Shown here in pieces: positions 42,385 to 51,804 of a DNA stretch of 64,000 nt. The notes under the pieces were generated by a model, which was given only the letters and a program-made list of their open reading frames with translations, had not been told where the DNA came from and did not search any database. Where the stretch lies: contig NZ_KB890024.1 of the NCBI RefSeq assembly GCF_000372965.1, forward strand, positions 1 through 64,000, written 5' to 3'. Position 1 is the stretch's first letter, and each line of letters begins with the position of its first letter. Source of the stretch: Hoeflea sp. 108 (GTDB lineage: Bacteria > Pseudomonadota > Alphaproteobacteria > Rhizobiales > Rhizobiaceae). A program made the position numbers and the translations under genes.

Positions 42385-43308
42385 ATGGACGACAGGATCT
42401 ACACCATCGGCGAGCTTTCGAAGCTGAGCGGCATCACTGTTCGCAAGCTCCGTTTCTATTCCGACCGGGGGCTGTTGCCGCCGACGGTCAGGGCGGAGAG
42501 CGGCTACCGAATGTACTCGGGAGCAGACCTCGAACGGCTCGGCCTCATCCTCGCTTTGCGTGATGCTGGCGTAAGCCTCGCAGAAATCGGCAACATCCTG
42601 TCGAACCGCCTCGCCATCTCGGCCGTGCTGGAGCTCAGGCTCAAGGCGCTCGAGGCGGAAATCAAGTCCAAGCGCCGTGTCGCCGCCGCCCTCAGGGCGG
42701 CCATCCGGGTCCCCGACCCGACAACAGACGACCTCAGGAGAATATGGACCGTGACAAAGCTCTCCCAGACTGAATTCCGCACCGCCATCGAACGATTCTT
42801 CGAAGACGTGGCTTCGGAAGCCAATGTCTCCCCGGAATGGAAGAAGCAGATGATCGCCGCTTCGACGCCCGACCTGCCAGACGACCCCACACCGGAGCAG
42901 GTCGATGCCTGGACCGAGATCATGGCGTTCGTCTCGGACAAGGAATACGCCATGGAACTGCGCAACAGCATGTCGTCGATGTGGGACGGCGCGTTCGATC
43001 CCGCAGCCTATGCGGAAGCGTCCAATGCTACCTTCGCCCGTGTCCGCGAGGCCATCGACAGGGGCGAGAAACCGGAGTCCGAAACCGGCAAGGCGATCGC
43101 CCGCGACTGGCTGGTCAGTTCGGCCAAGGCCATGAACCGGACGCCCGACAAAGCGTTCCTGGAGTGGCACGACAACCAGTATCGCAAGTACCACGGACGT
43201 TCGGCGCGCTACTACGAACTGCTCCGCATCCTCAGGGGCGACCGCGAGCCCGACAAGATCAGCGAGGAATGGAGCTGGATCAACGCCGCCATGGCCGGTG
43301 CGCTGTGA
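42385..43308 (+). CDS. MerR-family regulator with TipAS-like ligand-binding domain
   Basis: A 307-residue protein: MerR winged helix at residues 1-70 (YTIGELSKLSGITVRKLRFYSDRGLLPPTVRAESGYRMYS), a coiled-coil dimer helix at 75-110, and a TipAS-type helical domain from about 128 to the end. TipAS domains capture thiopeptide or other bulky ligands. The ATG follows AAGGGG; the frame extending upstream overlaps the promoter and cbs start and is rejected. It probably activates its own promoter; no other target is adjacent. Confidence 0.88.
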   Translation: MDDRIYTIGELSKLSGITVRKLRFYSDRGLLPPTVRAESGYRMYSGADLERLGLILALRDAGVSLAEIGNILSNRLAISAVLELRLKALEAEIKSKRRVAAALRAAIRVPDPTTDDLRRIWTVTKLSQTEFRTAIERFFEDVASEANVSPEWKKQMIAASTPDLPDDPTPEQVDAWTEIMAFVSDKEYAMELRNSMSSMWDGAFDPAAYAEASNATFARVREAIDRGEKPESETGKAIARDWLVSSAKAMNRTPDKAFLEWHDNQYRKYHGRSARYYELLRILRGDREPDKISEEWSWINAAMAGAL

Positions 43309-43348
43309 TCGAGTTGCCCCTCGTAGCTTGCGAATGACCTCAAACGAA

Positions 43349-43373
43349 AAAGGGCCCGCAATGCGGGCCCTTT
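43349..43373. terminator. Bidirectional intrinsic terminator
   Basis: AAAGGGCCCGC / GCGGGCCCTTT around AAT, with A and T flanks, between the convergent MerR gene and ilvD. Confidence 0.85.
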
Positions 43374-43395
43374 GCTTTGGTCGTCCATGCTGAAC

Positions 43396-45237
43396 CTATT
43401 CGAAGTCGCCGAGGTCGCGCACAGCACCCCGGTCGGCCGAGGTGGCAAATGCCGCATAGGCCTTCAGCGCCTTGGTCACCTTGCGCTTGCGCACTTCCGA
43501 AGGCTTCCAGCCCTTGGCGTCCTGCTCGGCACGGCGGGTGGCGAGCGTTGCTTCGTCGACCCGCAGGCTGATGGTGCGGTTGGGGATGTCGATGTCGATC
43601 ATGTCGCCCTCTTGCACCAGACCGATCGTGCCGCCATTCGCCGCCTCGGGCGAAACGTGGCCGATCGACAGGCCTGATGTGCCGCCCGAGAAGCGGCCGT
43701 CGGTCAGGAGCGCGCAGGCTTTGCCCAGGCCCTTCGACTTGAGGTAGCTGGTCGGGTAGAGCATTTCCTGCATGCCGGGGCCGCCTTTCGGCCCCTCGTA
43801 GCGGATCACCACCACGTCGCCGGCCTTGATCTCGTTGGCGAGGATCGCTTTGACCGAGGCGTCCTGGCTTTCGAACACGCGGGCAGGGCCCGAGAACTTC
43901 AGGATCGACTCGTCGACGCCGGCGGTCTTCACCACGCACCCATCAAGCGCAATATTGCCCTTGAGGACGGCAAGGCCGCCATCCTTGGAGAAGGCATGTT
44001 CAGCCGAGCGGATGACGCCTTTCTCGCGGTCGAGGTCGAGCTCGTCCCAGCGGCGGTCCTGGCTGAAGGCAACCTGCGTCGGCACGCCACCGGGGGCGGC
44101 GAGGAAGAAGTCGCGCACCGCCTGGCTCTTGGTCCTGGAGATGTCCCAGTGATCGATGGCCTCGCCGATGCTTGCGGTGTGCACGGTCGGCAGGTCGCGG
44201 TTGAGCAGGCCGGCTTTGTCGAGCTGGCCGAGGATCGAGAAGATGCCGCCGGCGCGGTGCACGTCTTCCATGTGCACGTCGGACTTGGCCGGCGCCACCT
44301 TGCACAGCACCGGCACCTTGCGCGACAGCACGTCGATATCATCCTGATCGAAGTCGATCTCGCCTTCATGGGCCGAAGCCAGGATATGCAGCACCGTGTT
44401 GGTCGAGCCGCCCATGGCGATATCGAGCGCCATGGCGTTCTCGAAGGCGCCCTTGGAGGCGATCGAACGCGGCAGCACGCTCTCGTCGTTCTGCTCGTAA
44501 TAGCGCTGGGCGAGATCAACGATCAGGTGGCCGGCCTCGACGAACAGGCGCTTGCGGTCGGCATGCGTCGCCAGCGTCGAGCCGTTGCCGGGCAGCGACA
44601 GGCCAAGCGCCTCGGTCAGGCAGTTCATCGAATTGGCGGTGAACATACCCGAGCACGAGCCGCAGGTCGGGCAGGCCGAGCGCTCGATGATCTTGACGTC
44701 CTCGTCCGAAACCTTGTCGTCGGCGGCGGCGACCATGGCGTCGACCAGGTCGAGCGCCACGTTCTTGCCGGCGAGCACCACCTTGCCGGCCTCCATCGGG
44801 CCGCCGGAGACGAAGACCGCCGGGATGTTGAGGCGCATCGCGGCCATCAGCATGCCCGGCGTGATCTTGTCGCAATTGGAGATGCAGACCATGGCGTCGG
44901 CGCAATGCGCGTTGACCATGTATTCGACGCTGTCGGCGATGATCTCGCGGCTCGGCAGCGAATAGAGCATGCCGTCATGGCCCATGGCGATGCCGTCGTC
45001 GACGGCGATGGTGTTGAATTCCTTGGCCACGCCGCCGGCCGCCTCGATCTCGCGGGCGACGAGCTGGCCGAGGTCCTTGAGGTGCACGTGACCCGGCACG
45101 AACTGGGTGAAGGAGTTTACCACCGCAATGATCGGCTTGCCGAAATCGGTGTCTTTCATGCCGGTGGCGCGCCAAAGGCCACGGGCACCCGCCATGTTGC
45201 GGCCGTGGGTGGTGGTGCGCGAACGATATGCAGGCAT
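43396..45237 (-). CDS. ilvD: Dihydroxy-acid dehydratase
   Basis: A 613-residue Fe-S dehydratase in valine, leucine and isoleucine synthesis, converting 2,3-dihydroxy-3-methyl acids to 2-oxo acids. Cluster and metal motifs are evident: ISNCDKITPGMLMA and CPTCGSCSGMFTANSMN. It ends with DGRFSGGTSGLSIGHVSPEAA and the usual tail. The start at MPAYRS was chosen over one six codons upstream because GAGAG precedes it and IlvD proteins begin this way. Monocistronic, ended by the terminator at 43349-43373. Confidence 0.97.
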   Translation of the reverse strand: MPAYRSRTTTHGRNMAGARGLWRATGMKDTDFGKPIIAVVNSFTQFVPGHVHLKDLGQLVAREIEAAGGVAKEFNTIAVDDGIAMGHDGMLYSLPSREIIADSVEYMVNAHCADAMVCISNCDKITPGMLMAAMRLNIPAVFVSGGPMEAGKVVLAGKNVALDLVDAMVAAADDKVSDEDVKIIERSACPTCGSCSGMFTANSMNCLTEALGLSLPGNGSTLATHADRKRLFVEAGHLIVDLAQRYYEQNDESVLPRSIASKGAFENAMALDIAMGGSTNTVLHILASAHEGEIDFDQDDIDVLSRKVPVLCKVAPAKSDVHMEDVHRAGGIFSILGQLDKAGLLNRDLPTVHTASIGEAIDHWDISRTKSQAVRDFFLAAPGGVPTQVAFSQDRRWDELDLDREKGVIRSAEHAFSKDGGLAVLKGNIALDGCVVKTAGVDESILKFSGPARVFESQDASVKAILANEIKAGDVVVIRYEGPKGGPGMQEMLYPTSYLKSKGLGKACALLTDGRFSGGTSGLSIGHVSPEAANGGTIGLVQEGDMIDIDIPNRTISLRVDEATLATRRAEQDAKGWKPSEVRKRKVTKALKAYAAFATSADRGAVRDLGDFE

Positions 45238-45377
45238 GGGGGCTCTCTCATACAATAGATGGCTAACAGTGGGATTGAGCCACTATCGCCCTTGCGTCAA
45301 CTATTTTTCGCCCAAGCAGCCCTCTGGCATGACAACAGCGGGCATCTGCCATGCGCTGGGCGCAGCGCAGCGGACGC

Positions 45378-46256
45378 TCAGTCCTTTGAAATTGCCGACT
45401 TCTTGCCCTTGCGGCCGCGCCTGAGCTCGGCCACGCCCACCGTCAGGCCCATCGCCAGCGCCATGGTTGCGGCAAGCGAGCGGAAACCGCCGAAATCAGC
45501 CTCGGCCACCTCGAACCACACTCTGGCGAATTGCGCCAAGGGCGAAAACGCGCTGTCGGTGATCGCCACCACGGGCACGCCATTGGCCGACAGCACCCGT
45601 GCCTCCTCGACAGTCGCCGAGGCATAAGGCGAGAAGCTGATGGCGATGACGGCGTCCCTTGATGTGGCGAACGAGATGATCTCGGGGCTCAGGCCCGAGG
45701 CGGATTCGATAAGCTGGCTGCGCACGCCGAGCTTGCCCAGCGCATAGGCGATGTAGCTGGCAACGGGATAGGAGCGGCGGCGCGCCAGGATGTAGATGGT
45801 GTCGGCGCCGTTGAGCAGATCGACGGCACGGTCCAGCGTCTCGTCGTCGATGTTTCGCGACATCACGTCGATCGACTTGCTGGCCGCGGCCAAAAAGCCG
45901 TCAACGATGCGGCGGTTGCTGGTGCCGTCGTCGGCGTCGCCGCGCACGACGGTCAGCCGCTCCTCATAGGAGGTTGTCCGTTCCCTCAGTCGCTCGCGAA
46001 AAACCTGCTGCAGGCTGGTGAAGCCGTCATAGCCGAGATGCTGGGCGAAGCGGATAAGGGTCGACGGCTGCACGCCGGCCGACGTGGCGATGCTGGCGGC
46101 GGTGCCGAAGGCGATCTCGTCGGGATTGTCGAGTGCATAGGCCGCCACCTGGGCGATGCGCTTGGGCAGGCTCTCGCGGCGGTCGAGGATCAGCGCCCTC
46201 AGTGCCTCGAAATCGCGCGGCAGTGCCTCCGAAACCGTGTCCGCCATGTCGTCCAT
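45378..46256 (-). CDS. RpiR/MurR-family regulator
   Basis: A 292-residue RpiR-type regulator: N-terminal helix-turn-helix (LPKRIAQVAAYALDNPDEIAFGTAASIATSAGVQPSTLIRFAQHLGYDGFTSLQQVF) and a C-terminal SIS sugar-phosphate domain (DTIYILARRRSYPVASYIAYAL, AVIAISFSPYASATVEEARV). The start at 46256 follows GGAGG. Divergent from a Gfo/Idh/MocA oxidoreductase gene, a common pairing in polyol or inositol catabolism. Confidence 0.92.
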   Translation of the reverse strand: MDDMADTVSEALPRDFEALRALILDRRESLPKRIAQVAAYALDNPDEIAFGTAASIATSAGVQPSTLIRFAQHLGYDGFTSLQQVFRERLRERTTSYEERLTVVRGDADDGTSNRRIVDGFLAAASKSIDVMSRNIDDETLDRAVDLLNGADTIYILARRRSYPVASYIAYALGKLGVRSQLIESASGLSPEIISFATSRDAVIAISFSPYASATVEEARVLSANGVPVVAITDSAFSPLAQFARVWFEVAEADFGGFRSLAATMALAMGLTVGVAELRRGRKGKKSAISKD

Positions 46257-46306
46257 TCCGCCTCCGCCTGGTCCACAATAGCGCCGGGGCGACCGGCTGT
46301 CCAAAT

Positions 46307-46330
46307 AAAATGAACTGTATGTTCCATTTT
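46307..46330 (+). promoter_or_regulatory. Inverted repeat in the RpiR-oxidoreductase gap
   Basis: AAAATGAAC (46307-46315) and GTTCCATTTT (46321-46330) form an AT-rich inverted repeat with one bulged base, 50 bases upstream of the RpiR start. Candidate operator for the RpiR protein. Confidence 0.45.
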
Positions 46331-46359
46331 CGCCAAAATTCGACTATTCAGTCCGCCAT

Positions 46360-46387
46360 GAGCATGATCCCCAAAAAGATCATGCTC
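46360..46387. repeat. Short hairpin/dispersed repeat upstream of the oxidoreductase gene
   Basis: Perfect 10-base arms GAGCATGATC and GATCATGCTC around CCCAAAAA. The GCATGATC core resembles a repeat common between genes in rhizobia (from memory, unchecked). It may be an element rather than a regulator site. Confidence 0.5.
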
Positions 46388-46451
46388 CGGCAAAAAAGTT
46401 TGAGCCTCATTCCGACGGAATGCGAAGCTCTATAAACCGGGAGAGCGTGAA

Positions 46452-47561
46452 GTGACAGGCGTAGGGCTTATCGGAACCGGCTTCATGGGCAAGTGCCATG
46501 CGCTGGCGTGGAATTCGGTGCGCACGGTGTTCGGCGACGTCGACAAGGTCAGGCTCGTCCATCTCGGCGAGGCCAATGCCGACCTTGCTGCCCAACGCGC
46601 CTCCGAGCTCGGCTTCGAAAAGGCCTCCGGCGATTGGCGGGCCGTCATTGCCGATCCCGAAGTCGATGTCGTCTCGCTGACCACGCCCAACCAGTTCCAC
46701 CCGGAGATGGCTATCGCCATCCTCGAGGCCGGCAAGCACCTGTGGTGCGAAAAGCCAATGGCGCCGACGCTTGCCGAGGCCGAGGCCATGGCGGCTGCCG
46801 CGCGCAAGTCCGGTAAGGTTGCCGTGCTCGGCTACAACTACATCCAGAGCCCGGCCATCCGCCACATCAGGCAGCTGCTCGACGAAAAGATCATCGGCAA
46901 CGTCAACCATCTCCGTCTGGAGATGGACGAGGATTTCATGGCCGACCCCGACGCGCCGTTCTTCTGGAAGCACGAGGCAAAATCAGGTTATGGCGCCCTC
47001 GACGATTTCGCCGTCCATCCGCTGTCGCTGATTTCGGCCCTGTTCGGCCGCGTCGGAAGCGTCATGTGCGACATGGCCAAACCCTATCCCGACCGCCAGG
47101 TGTCAGGCGGCGGCCGCCGCGCCGTCGAGACCTACGACATCGCCTCCAGCCTCATCCATCTCGAAAACGGCGTCTCCGGCACGCTGCTGGTCAACCGTTC
47201 CGCCTGGGGCCGCAAGGGCCGCATCCAGGTGCAGATCTTCGGCTCCAAGGGCTCCATCGTCTTCGACCAGGAACGCTTCAACGAGATCCAGCTCTACGTC
47301 ACCTCGGACCGCCCGACCGAGCAGGGCTACCGCACCATCCTCGCCGCCCCGGTGCACGAGCCCTACGGCAAGTTCATCCCCGCCCCAGGTCACGGCCTCG
47401 GCTTCAACGACCTCAAGACCATCGAATGCCGCGAACTGATCGCCCGCATCGCAGGCCAGCCGGCGCACGTCATCGACTTCGACGAGGGGCTGGAGATCGA
47501 GCGCACGGTGCACGCGATGGCACAGTCCTTTGCCGAGAAGCAATGGGTGGACGTGAGGTAG
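46452..47561 (+). CDS. Gfo/Idh/MocA-family oxidoreductase
   Basis: A 369-residue NAD(P)-dependent sugar/polyol dehydrogenase: N-terminal Rossmann motif VGLIGTGFMGKCHA, the family EKPMAPTLAEAEAM stretch (EKP lysine), and DDFAVHPLSLISALFG in the C-terminal domain. GTG start after GGGAGAG. The tail includes HGLGFNDLKTIECRELI. Substrate unknown; inositol-like and amino-sugar relatives exist. Divergent from the RpiR regulator, which probably controls it. Confidence 0.9.
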   Translation: MTGVGLIGTGFMGKCHALAWNSVRTVFGDVDKVRLVHLGEANADLAAQRASELGFEKASGDWRAVIADPEVDVVSLTTPNQFHPEMAIAILEAGKHLWCEKPMAPTLAEAEAMAAAARKSGKVAVLGYNYIQSPAIRHIRQLLDEKIIGNVNHLRLEMDEDFMADPDAPFFWKHEAKSGYGALDDFAVHPLSLISALFGRVGSVMCDMAKPYPDRQVSGGGRRAVETYDIASSLIHLENGVSGTLLVNRSAWGRKGRIQVQIFGSKGSIVFDQERFNEIQLYVTSDRPTEQGYRTILAAPVHEPYGKFIPAPGHGLGFNDLKTIECRELIARIAGQPAHVIDFDEGLEIERTVHAMAQSFAEKQWVDVR

Positions 47562-47574
47562 GGGCCACGTCGCC

Positions 47575-48153
47575 TCAGCCGGCAAGCATCGCCCACAGGA
47601 AAATGCCCGCGCCGATAAGGCCGAGCGCGGTCGAACCGAGCCATGCGAGGCGCTTGCGTGTCAGTGCGGCAACCGCACCCAGCGCGATCGCCACCTGAAG
47701 CAGCGCCACCGAATAGGCGAAGTAATGGTGCTTGTGGATCAGGAGATCGGCCTCCGCGTTCCGCTCGTCGCGCTGGCGCTCGAATTCCTTGGCTTTCGTC
47801 TGCGCGTCCTGTTGTTCGTTCTTGTAGCGCGCGATGTCCTTGTCGATCTGAGGCGACATGGATTTGTCGGCCAGCAGCCCCTTCTGGGACTCCAGGACAA
47901 CATCCTTGATGCCTTTCGCCTGGTAATAGGCCCATTGGTCGGACGCCTGCGCCTGCAGCTGCGTCGCCTCGGTCTTGAGGGCGAGTGCTTCGTTGACCGT
48001 GCTGCCGGCAAGCAGCGATGCCACCGCCGCCAACGCTGCAAACAACGCCGTCGTCAGAGCAATCGTGCGCAGCAGCGTTCCACCCTCCCGCTCCACTTCC
48101 TCGTGGATCGCTTCGTGCAATTTGTCGGTGTCGACTTCGATCTCTTCAGGCAT
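47575..48153 (-). CDS. DUF4337 membrane protein
   Basis: A 192-residue protein matching the DUF4337 type: a short acidic N-terminus, a membrane helix (ALTTALFAALAAVASLLAG), a charged, probably coiled-coil periplasmic stretch (LQAQASDQWAYYQAKGIKD, NEQQDAQTKAKEFERQRDERNAEADLL), and two more helices at the C-terminus. I chose the ATG at MPEEIE since GGAG precedes it. Function of the family is unknown. It converges on the oxidoreductase gene with a 13-base gap. Confidence 0.8.
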   Translation of the reverse strand: MPEEIEVDTDKLHEAIHEEVEREGGTLLRTIALTTALFAALAAVASLLAGSTVNEALALKTEATQLQAQASDQWAYYQAKGIKDVVLESQKGLLADKSMSPQIDKDIARYKNEQQDAQTKAKEFERQRDERNAEADLLIHKHHYFAYSVALLQVAIALGAVAALTRKRLAWLGSTALGLIGAGIFLWAMLAG

Positions 48154-48468
48154 GGATGCTCCATCGCCTTCGGCGTTTTCGCCGTTCATGAGGAGCCGGC
48201 AAAGGGCTTCGACTTAGGCATGAGCGCAAACAGAGGCGGAAGGTGGGCAGCGGCCATCGACGGTGACGCGGAATATGCGTTTGCCTGAGCGTCGGTTTTT
48301 AGGAATTCCCTGGAACAAATCCGTGCCGCCGGCTTTGCCCGCGGCCCCCGCCGAAGGGTGGAGACCGTTCCAATTTTAATCTTATCTTATTGTTAATACT
48401 TATCTTTCTTTCACCAGCGCCGTTCACACCGATTCATGCCCGACCACTCATGATTCGCGAGGAGGCGT

Positions 48469-48681
48469 ATGATGGAGAAGCGTTACGAACTGGTCCTGGA
48501 CCCGTCCGATCTCTGGACCGTGTGGGACAACAAGACCGAGGAGCCTGCCATGCTCGGCTTCGCCCCGCTCATCGGCCTGACCAAGCCGGAGGCATCGATC
48601 GCCTGCGCCTTGCTCAACGACGTCGAACTGAAGAACCAGGCGGCGAAGGTTAAGAAGCCGCGCGGCAAGAGCGCAGCCTGA
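48469..48681 (+). CDS. Small basic hypothetical protein
   Basis: A 70-residue soluble protein with a very strong ribosome binding site (GAGGAGG) before adjacent ATG codons. The N-terminus is YELVLDPSDLWTVWDNKTEEPA, the C-terminal tail is lysine-rich (KKPRGKSAA). I do not recognise a family. The upstream 279 bases (48190-48468) hold an AT-rich stretch around 48375-48415 that probably contains its promoter; nothing else is evident there. Confidence 0.7.
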   Translation: MMEKRYELVLDPSDLWTVWDNKTEEPAMLGFAPLIGLTKPEASIACALLNDVELKNQAAKVKKPRGKSAA

Positions 48682-48787
48682 CGGGCATCGCCTGAACGAT
48701 TTCCGGCCGTATCCTGCTGGAGGCGGCCGGCTTCGGCGCTGCATCGGTCCTGAGCCTGCGGTGGCTCTCAACCTGGCGAGAGTTCGC

Positions 48788-49060
48788 CTATTGCGCCTGC
48801 TGCGGCATCGGTGCCGGAACTGTGGCCGGTTGCTGTTGCATGCCCTGCTGCTTTTGCAGCTTGCGCTGGGCTTTCTGCTTCTTGTGCAGTTCATGCCCGG
48901 CTACGCATCCGCCCATGGCGCCAAGCACGCCGTGGTGCCCCGCGTAATGGCCGGCCACGCCGCCGGCGATCCCGCCCGTGATACAGCCAACAGCTCCGGC
49001 CTGTGACATTGGCATCGCCAATCCGGCCGCGAGCGTTCCAACAAGCATCAGCCTATTCAT
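48788..49060 (-). CDS. Small exported glycine-rich protein
   Basis: A 90-residue protein with a signal peptide (residues 1-23, ending SQAGA) and a glycine-zipper-like membrane-interacting stretch (GGIAGGVAGHYAGHHGVLGAMGGCVAG), as in 17-kDa/glycine-zipper envelope proteins. Then comes a basic-Gln tail rich in Pro. Two cysteines (CITGG, GGCVAG). The start at MNRLML has only a weak ribosome binding site. Likely periplasmic or outer-membrane associated; function unknown. Confidence 0.65.
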   Translation of the reverse strand: MNRLMLVGTLAAGLAMPMSQAGAVGCITGGIAGGVAGHYAGHHGVLGAMGGCVAGHELHKKQKAQRKLQKQQGMQQQPATVPAPMPQQAQ

Positions 49061-49293
49061 CGCTACACCCACGATTGCGTTAGAGCGGACGCTATCCAAG
49101 CAGCCGACAGCGCCGCGATTGTGGCGCGGACGCCTGATACGGCACGGCTCTCGCTGTTGTGATCGGCACCTTCCGCGCTTGGCCCAAACAGCGGGCAAGG
49201 CAGGCGCGACTGGCGCGATGTTGCCTCATGCCCGCTTCCGCTGATATTGCGGCCCGACCGCCTGTGCGGCTGAACGCGCCGGAACGACTGCTG

Positions 49294-51765
49294 ATGACCA
49301 AGCTTCCCGACCTGCCGGTAACGGCGGTGCTACCGCAACTCGCCGAAGCGCTTTCGGCGGGCAACAGCGCCGTGCTGGTCGCACCGCCCGGCGCCGGCAA
49401 GACGACGCTGGTGCCGCTGGCGCTGCTCGATGCCGCCTGGCGCGGCGATGGCAGGATCGTGCTGCTCGAGCCGCGCCGGCTCGCTGCTCGCGCCGCCGCC
49501 CGCCGCATGGCCTCGCTTCTGGGCGAAGAGCCGGGCGGGGTCGTCGGCTACGCGATGCGCATGGAAAACAAGGTCAGCGCGCGGACGAAAATCCTCGTCG
49601 TCACCGAGGGCGTTCTTGCCCGCATGATTCTCGACGATCCCGAACTTCCTGGCGTCGCCGCGGTCCTGTTCGACGAGTTCCACGAGCGCTCGCTCGATGG
49701 CGATTTCGGCCTGGCTCTTGCGCTCGACGTGCAGGGCGCGCTGCGCCCCGACCTTAGGCTCATCGTCATGTCGGCGACGCTCGACGGTGCGCGCGTTTCA
49801 AGTCTGCTCGATGGCGCCCCCGTGATCGAGAGCGAGGGCCGCAGCTTTCCGGTCGACATCCGCTACGACGAGCGCCCGGCGGGCGTGGCCATCGAGGATG
49901 CTATGGCCAGGGCCATCCGCGATGCCCTTGCCGATGAACAGGGCAGCGTGCTCGCCTTCCTGCCCGGCCAGCGCGAGATCGAGCGCACCGCCGAACGCCT
50001 CGAGGGCCGCGTCGCCACGGATGTCGACGTCGTCCCCCTCTACGGCCAGCTCGATGGCAAGGCGCAGGACGCGGCGATCCGGCCAGCGCCGCAAGGCCGT
50101 CGCAAGGTGGTGCTGGCGACCGCCATCGCCGAAACCTCCATCACCATCGACGGTGTTCGCGTCGTCATCGATTCCGGCCTGTCGCGCCTGCCTAGATACG
50201 AGCCGTCGAGCGGCCTGACCCGGCTGGAGACGGTGCGCGCCTCGCGCGCCGCCGCCGACCAGCGCGCCGGCCGCGCCGGCCGCACCAGCCCCGGTATCGC
50301 CATCCGCCTGTGGCGCGCCGAACAGACGGCGGCGTTGCCGGCCTTCTCTCCGCCCGAGATACTTGAGGCCGATCTCTCCGGTTTCGTGCTCGACTGTGCC
50401 GCGTTCGGGGTCGCCGAGCCCATCACGCTCGCCTTTCTCGATCCGCCGCCCGCACCGGCCCTGGCTGAGGCCCGCACCCTGCTGCGCGAGCTGGACGCCA
50501 TCGACGCCGATGGCCGCCTGACCGCATCGGGCCAGGCGATGCGCAAGCTGGCTCTGCCCGTGCGCCTTGCCCACATGGTCGCCGAGGCCGGGCGCCAGGG
50601 CGCGGGACAGGAAGCAGCCCAGCTCGCCGTACTGATGACCGAACGCGGCCTCGGCGGCGACAGCGCCGATCTCGAACGCCGTCTTTCTCGTTTCCGTTCC
50701 GAGCGTTCGCCGCGCGCCAATGCCGCCCGGCAGTTGGCCGAGCGGCTGGCCCGGCAGGTCGAGCGCGAAGCTGTGCGAGGTCCCGCGACAACAGAAGTTT
50801 CCACCCCCGGCACTCTTCTCCTCTATGCCTGGCCCGACCGTGTCGCCAAGGCGCGCGGCGAGCGCGGCCGCTTCGTGCTCGCCAATGGCAGCGGTGCATC
50901 GGTCGATGCCGCTGATCCGCTGGCCAGCGAACAATATCTCGTCGTCGCCGACCTCCAGGGCAAAGCACAGAACGCCCGCATCGCGTCTGCTGCCGCGGTT
51001 TCCGAGGCAGACATCCGCGCCGCCCTCGCCTCGCATCTCGAACGCAAAAGCGAGGCGAGCTTCGACAGGGAAAAGCGCTCGGTCCGCGTCCGCGAGACCG
51101 TGCGCCTCGGCGCCGTGACATTGTCCGAGCGCATGCTGCCTGCGCCGAAAGGCGAGGATGCTGATCTTGCCATCCTCCAAGCGCTCCGCGCCCATGGGCT
51201 CGGCCTGCTCGACTGGGGCAAGGAGGCCGAGACCCTGCGCCAGCGGCTCACCTGGCTGCATCGCGGCCTCGGCGCCCCCTGGCCCGACATGTCCGACGGG
51301 GCGCTGCTGGCACGTCTGGAAGACTGGCTGCTGCCTTTCCTGCGCGGCGAGGCCTCCTTTGCCCGCATCGGGTCGGGCGTGCTCCATGATGCCTTGATGT
51401 CGCTCGTGCCGCACGATCTCCAACGCAGGATCGCCTCGCTCGCACCAACCCATTTCACCGCACCTTCCGGCAGCCATGTGCCGATCCGCTACGATGGCGA
51501 ATGGCCTGTTCTGGCCGTGCGCGTCCAGGAGCTGTTCGGCATGGACAAGCACCCGTCGATCGCCGGCGGCACCGTGCCGCTGACGCTTGAGCTTTTGTCG
51601 CCGGCCCATCGCCCGATCCAGACGACGCGCGACCTGCCCGGTTTCTGGCGCGGTTCCTGGGCCGATGTGCGCTCCGACATGCGCGGCCGCTACCCCCGAC
51701 ATGTCTGGCCCGAAAACCCGTTGGAAGCGCAGGCCACCAGCCGAGCCAAGCCGCGCGGCACTTAG
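49294..51765 (+). CDS. hrpB: ATP-dependent helicase HrpB
   Basis: An 823-residue DEAH-box helicase of the HrpB family, close to the usual 810-830. Motif I PPGAGKTTL, Ia EPRRLAARAAARRM, II DEFHERS, III SATLDG, and VI DQRAGRAGR are all present, followed by the helicase-associated and HrpB C-terminal domains. The start at MTKLPDLP fits family length; a longer in-frame GTG start adds 45 unconvincing residues. Role is not well defined in alphaproteobacteria. Forty bases upstream of actS on the same strand. Confidence 0.92.
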   Translation: MTKLPDLPVTAVLPQLAEALSAGNSAVLVAPPGAGKTTLVPLALLDAAWRGDGRIVLLEPRRLAARAAARRMASLLGEEPGGVVGYAMRMENKVSARTKILVVTEGVLARMILDDPELPGVAAVLFDEFHERSLDGDFGLALALDVQGALRPDLRLIVMSATLDGARVSSLLDGAPVIESEGRSFPVDIRYDERPAGVAIEDAMARAIRDALADEQGSVLAFLPGQREIERTAERLEGRVATDVDVVPLYGQLDGKAQDAAIRPAPQGRRKVVLATAIAETSITIDGVRVVIDSGLSRLPRYEPSSGLTRLETVRASRAAADQRAGRAGRTSPGIAIRLWRAEQTAALPAFSPPEILEADLSGFVLDCAAFGVAEPITLAFLDPPPAPALAEARTLLRELDAIDADGRLTASGQAMRKLALPVRLAHMVAEAGRQGAGQEAAQLAVLMTERGLGGDSADLERRLSRFRSERSPRANAARQLAERLARQVEREAVRGPATTEVSTPGTLLLYAWPDRVAKARGERGRFVLANGSGASVDAADPLASEQYLVVADLQGKAQNARIASAAAVSEADIRAALASHLERKSEASFDREKRSVRVRETVRLGAVTLSERMLPAPKGEDADLAILQALRAHGLGLLDWGKEAETLRQRLTWLHRGLGAPWPDMSDGALLARLEDWLLPFLRGEASFARIGSGVLHDALMSLVPHDLQRRIASLAPTHFTAPSGSHVPIRYDGEWPVLAVRVQELFGMDKHPSIAGGTVPLTLELLSPAHRPIQTTRDLPGFWRGSWADVRSDMRGRYPRHVWPENPLEAQATSRAKPRGT

Positions 51766-51804
51766 CTCTGGCGCGGAGGGGGCCTTGCAGCGCATATAGC
51801 GCTG

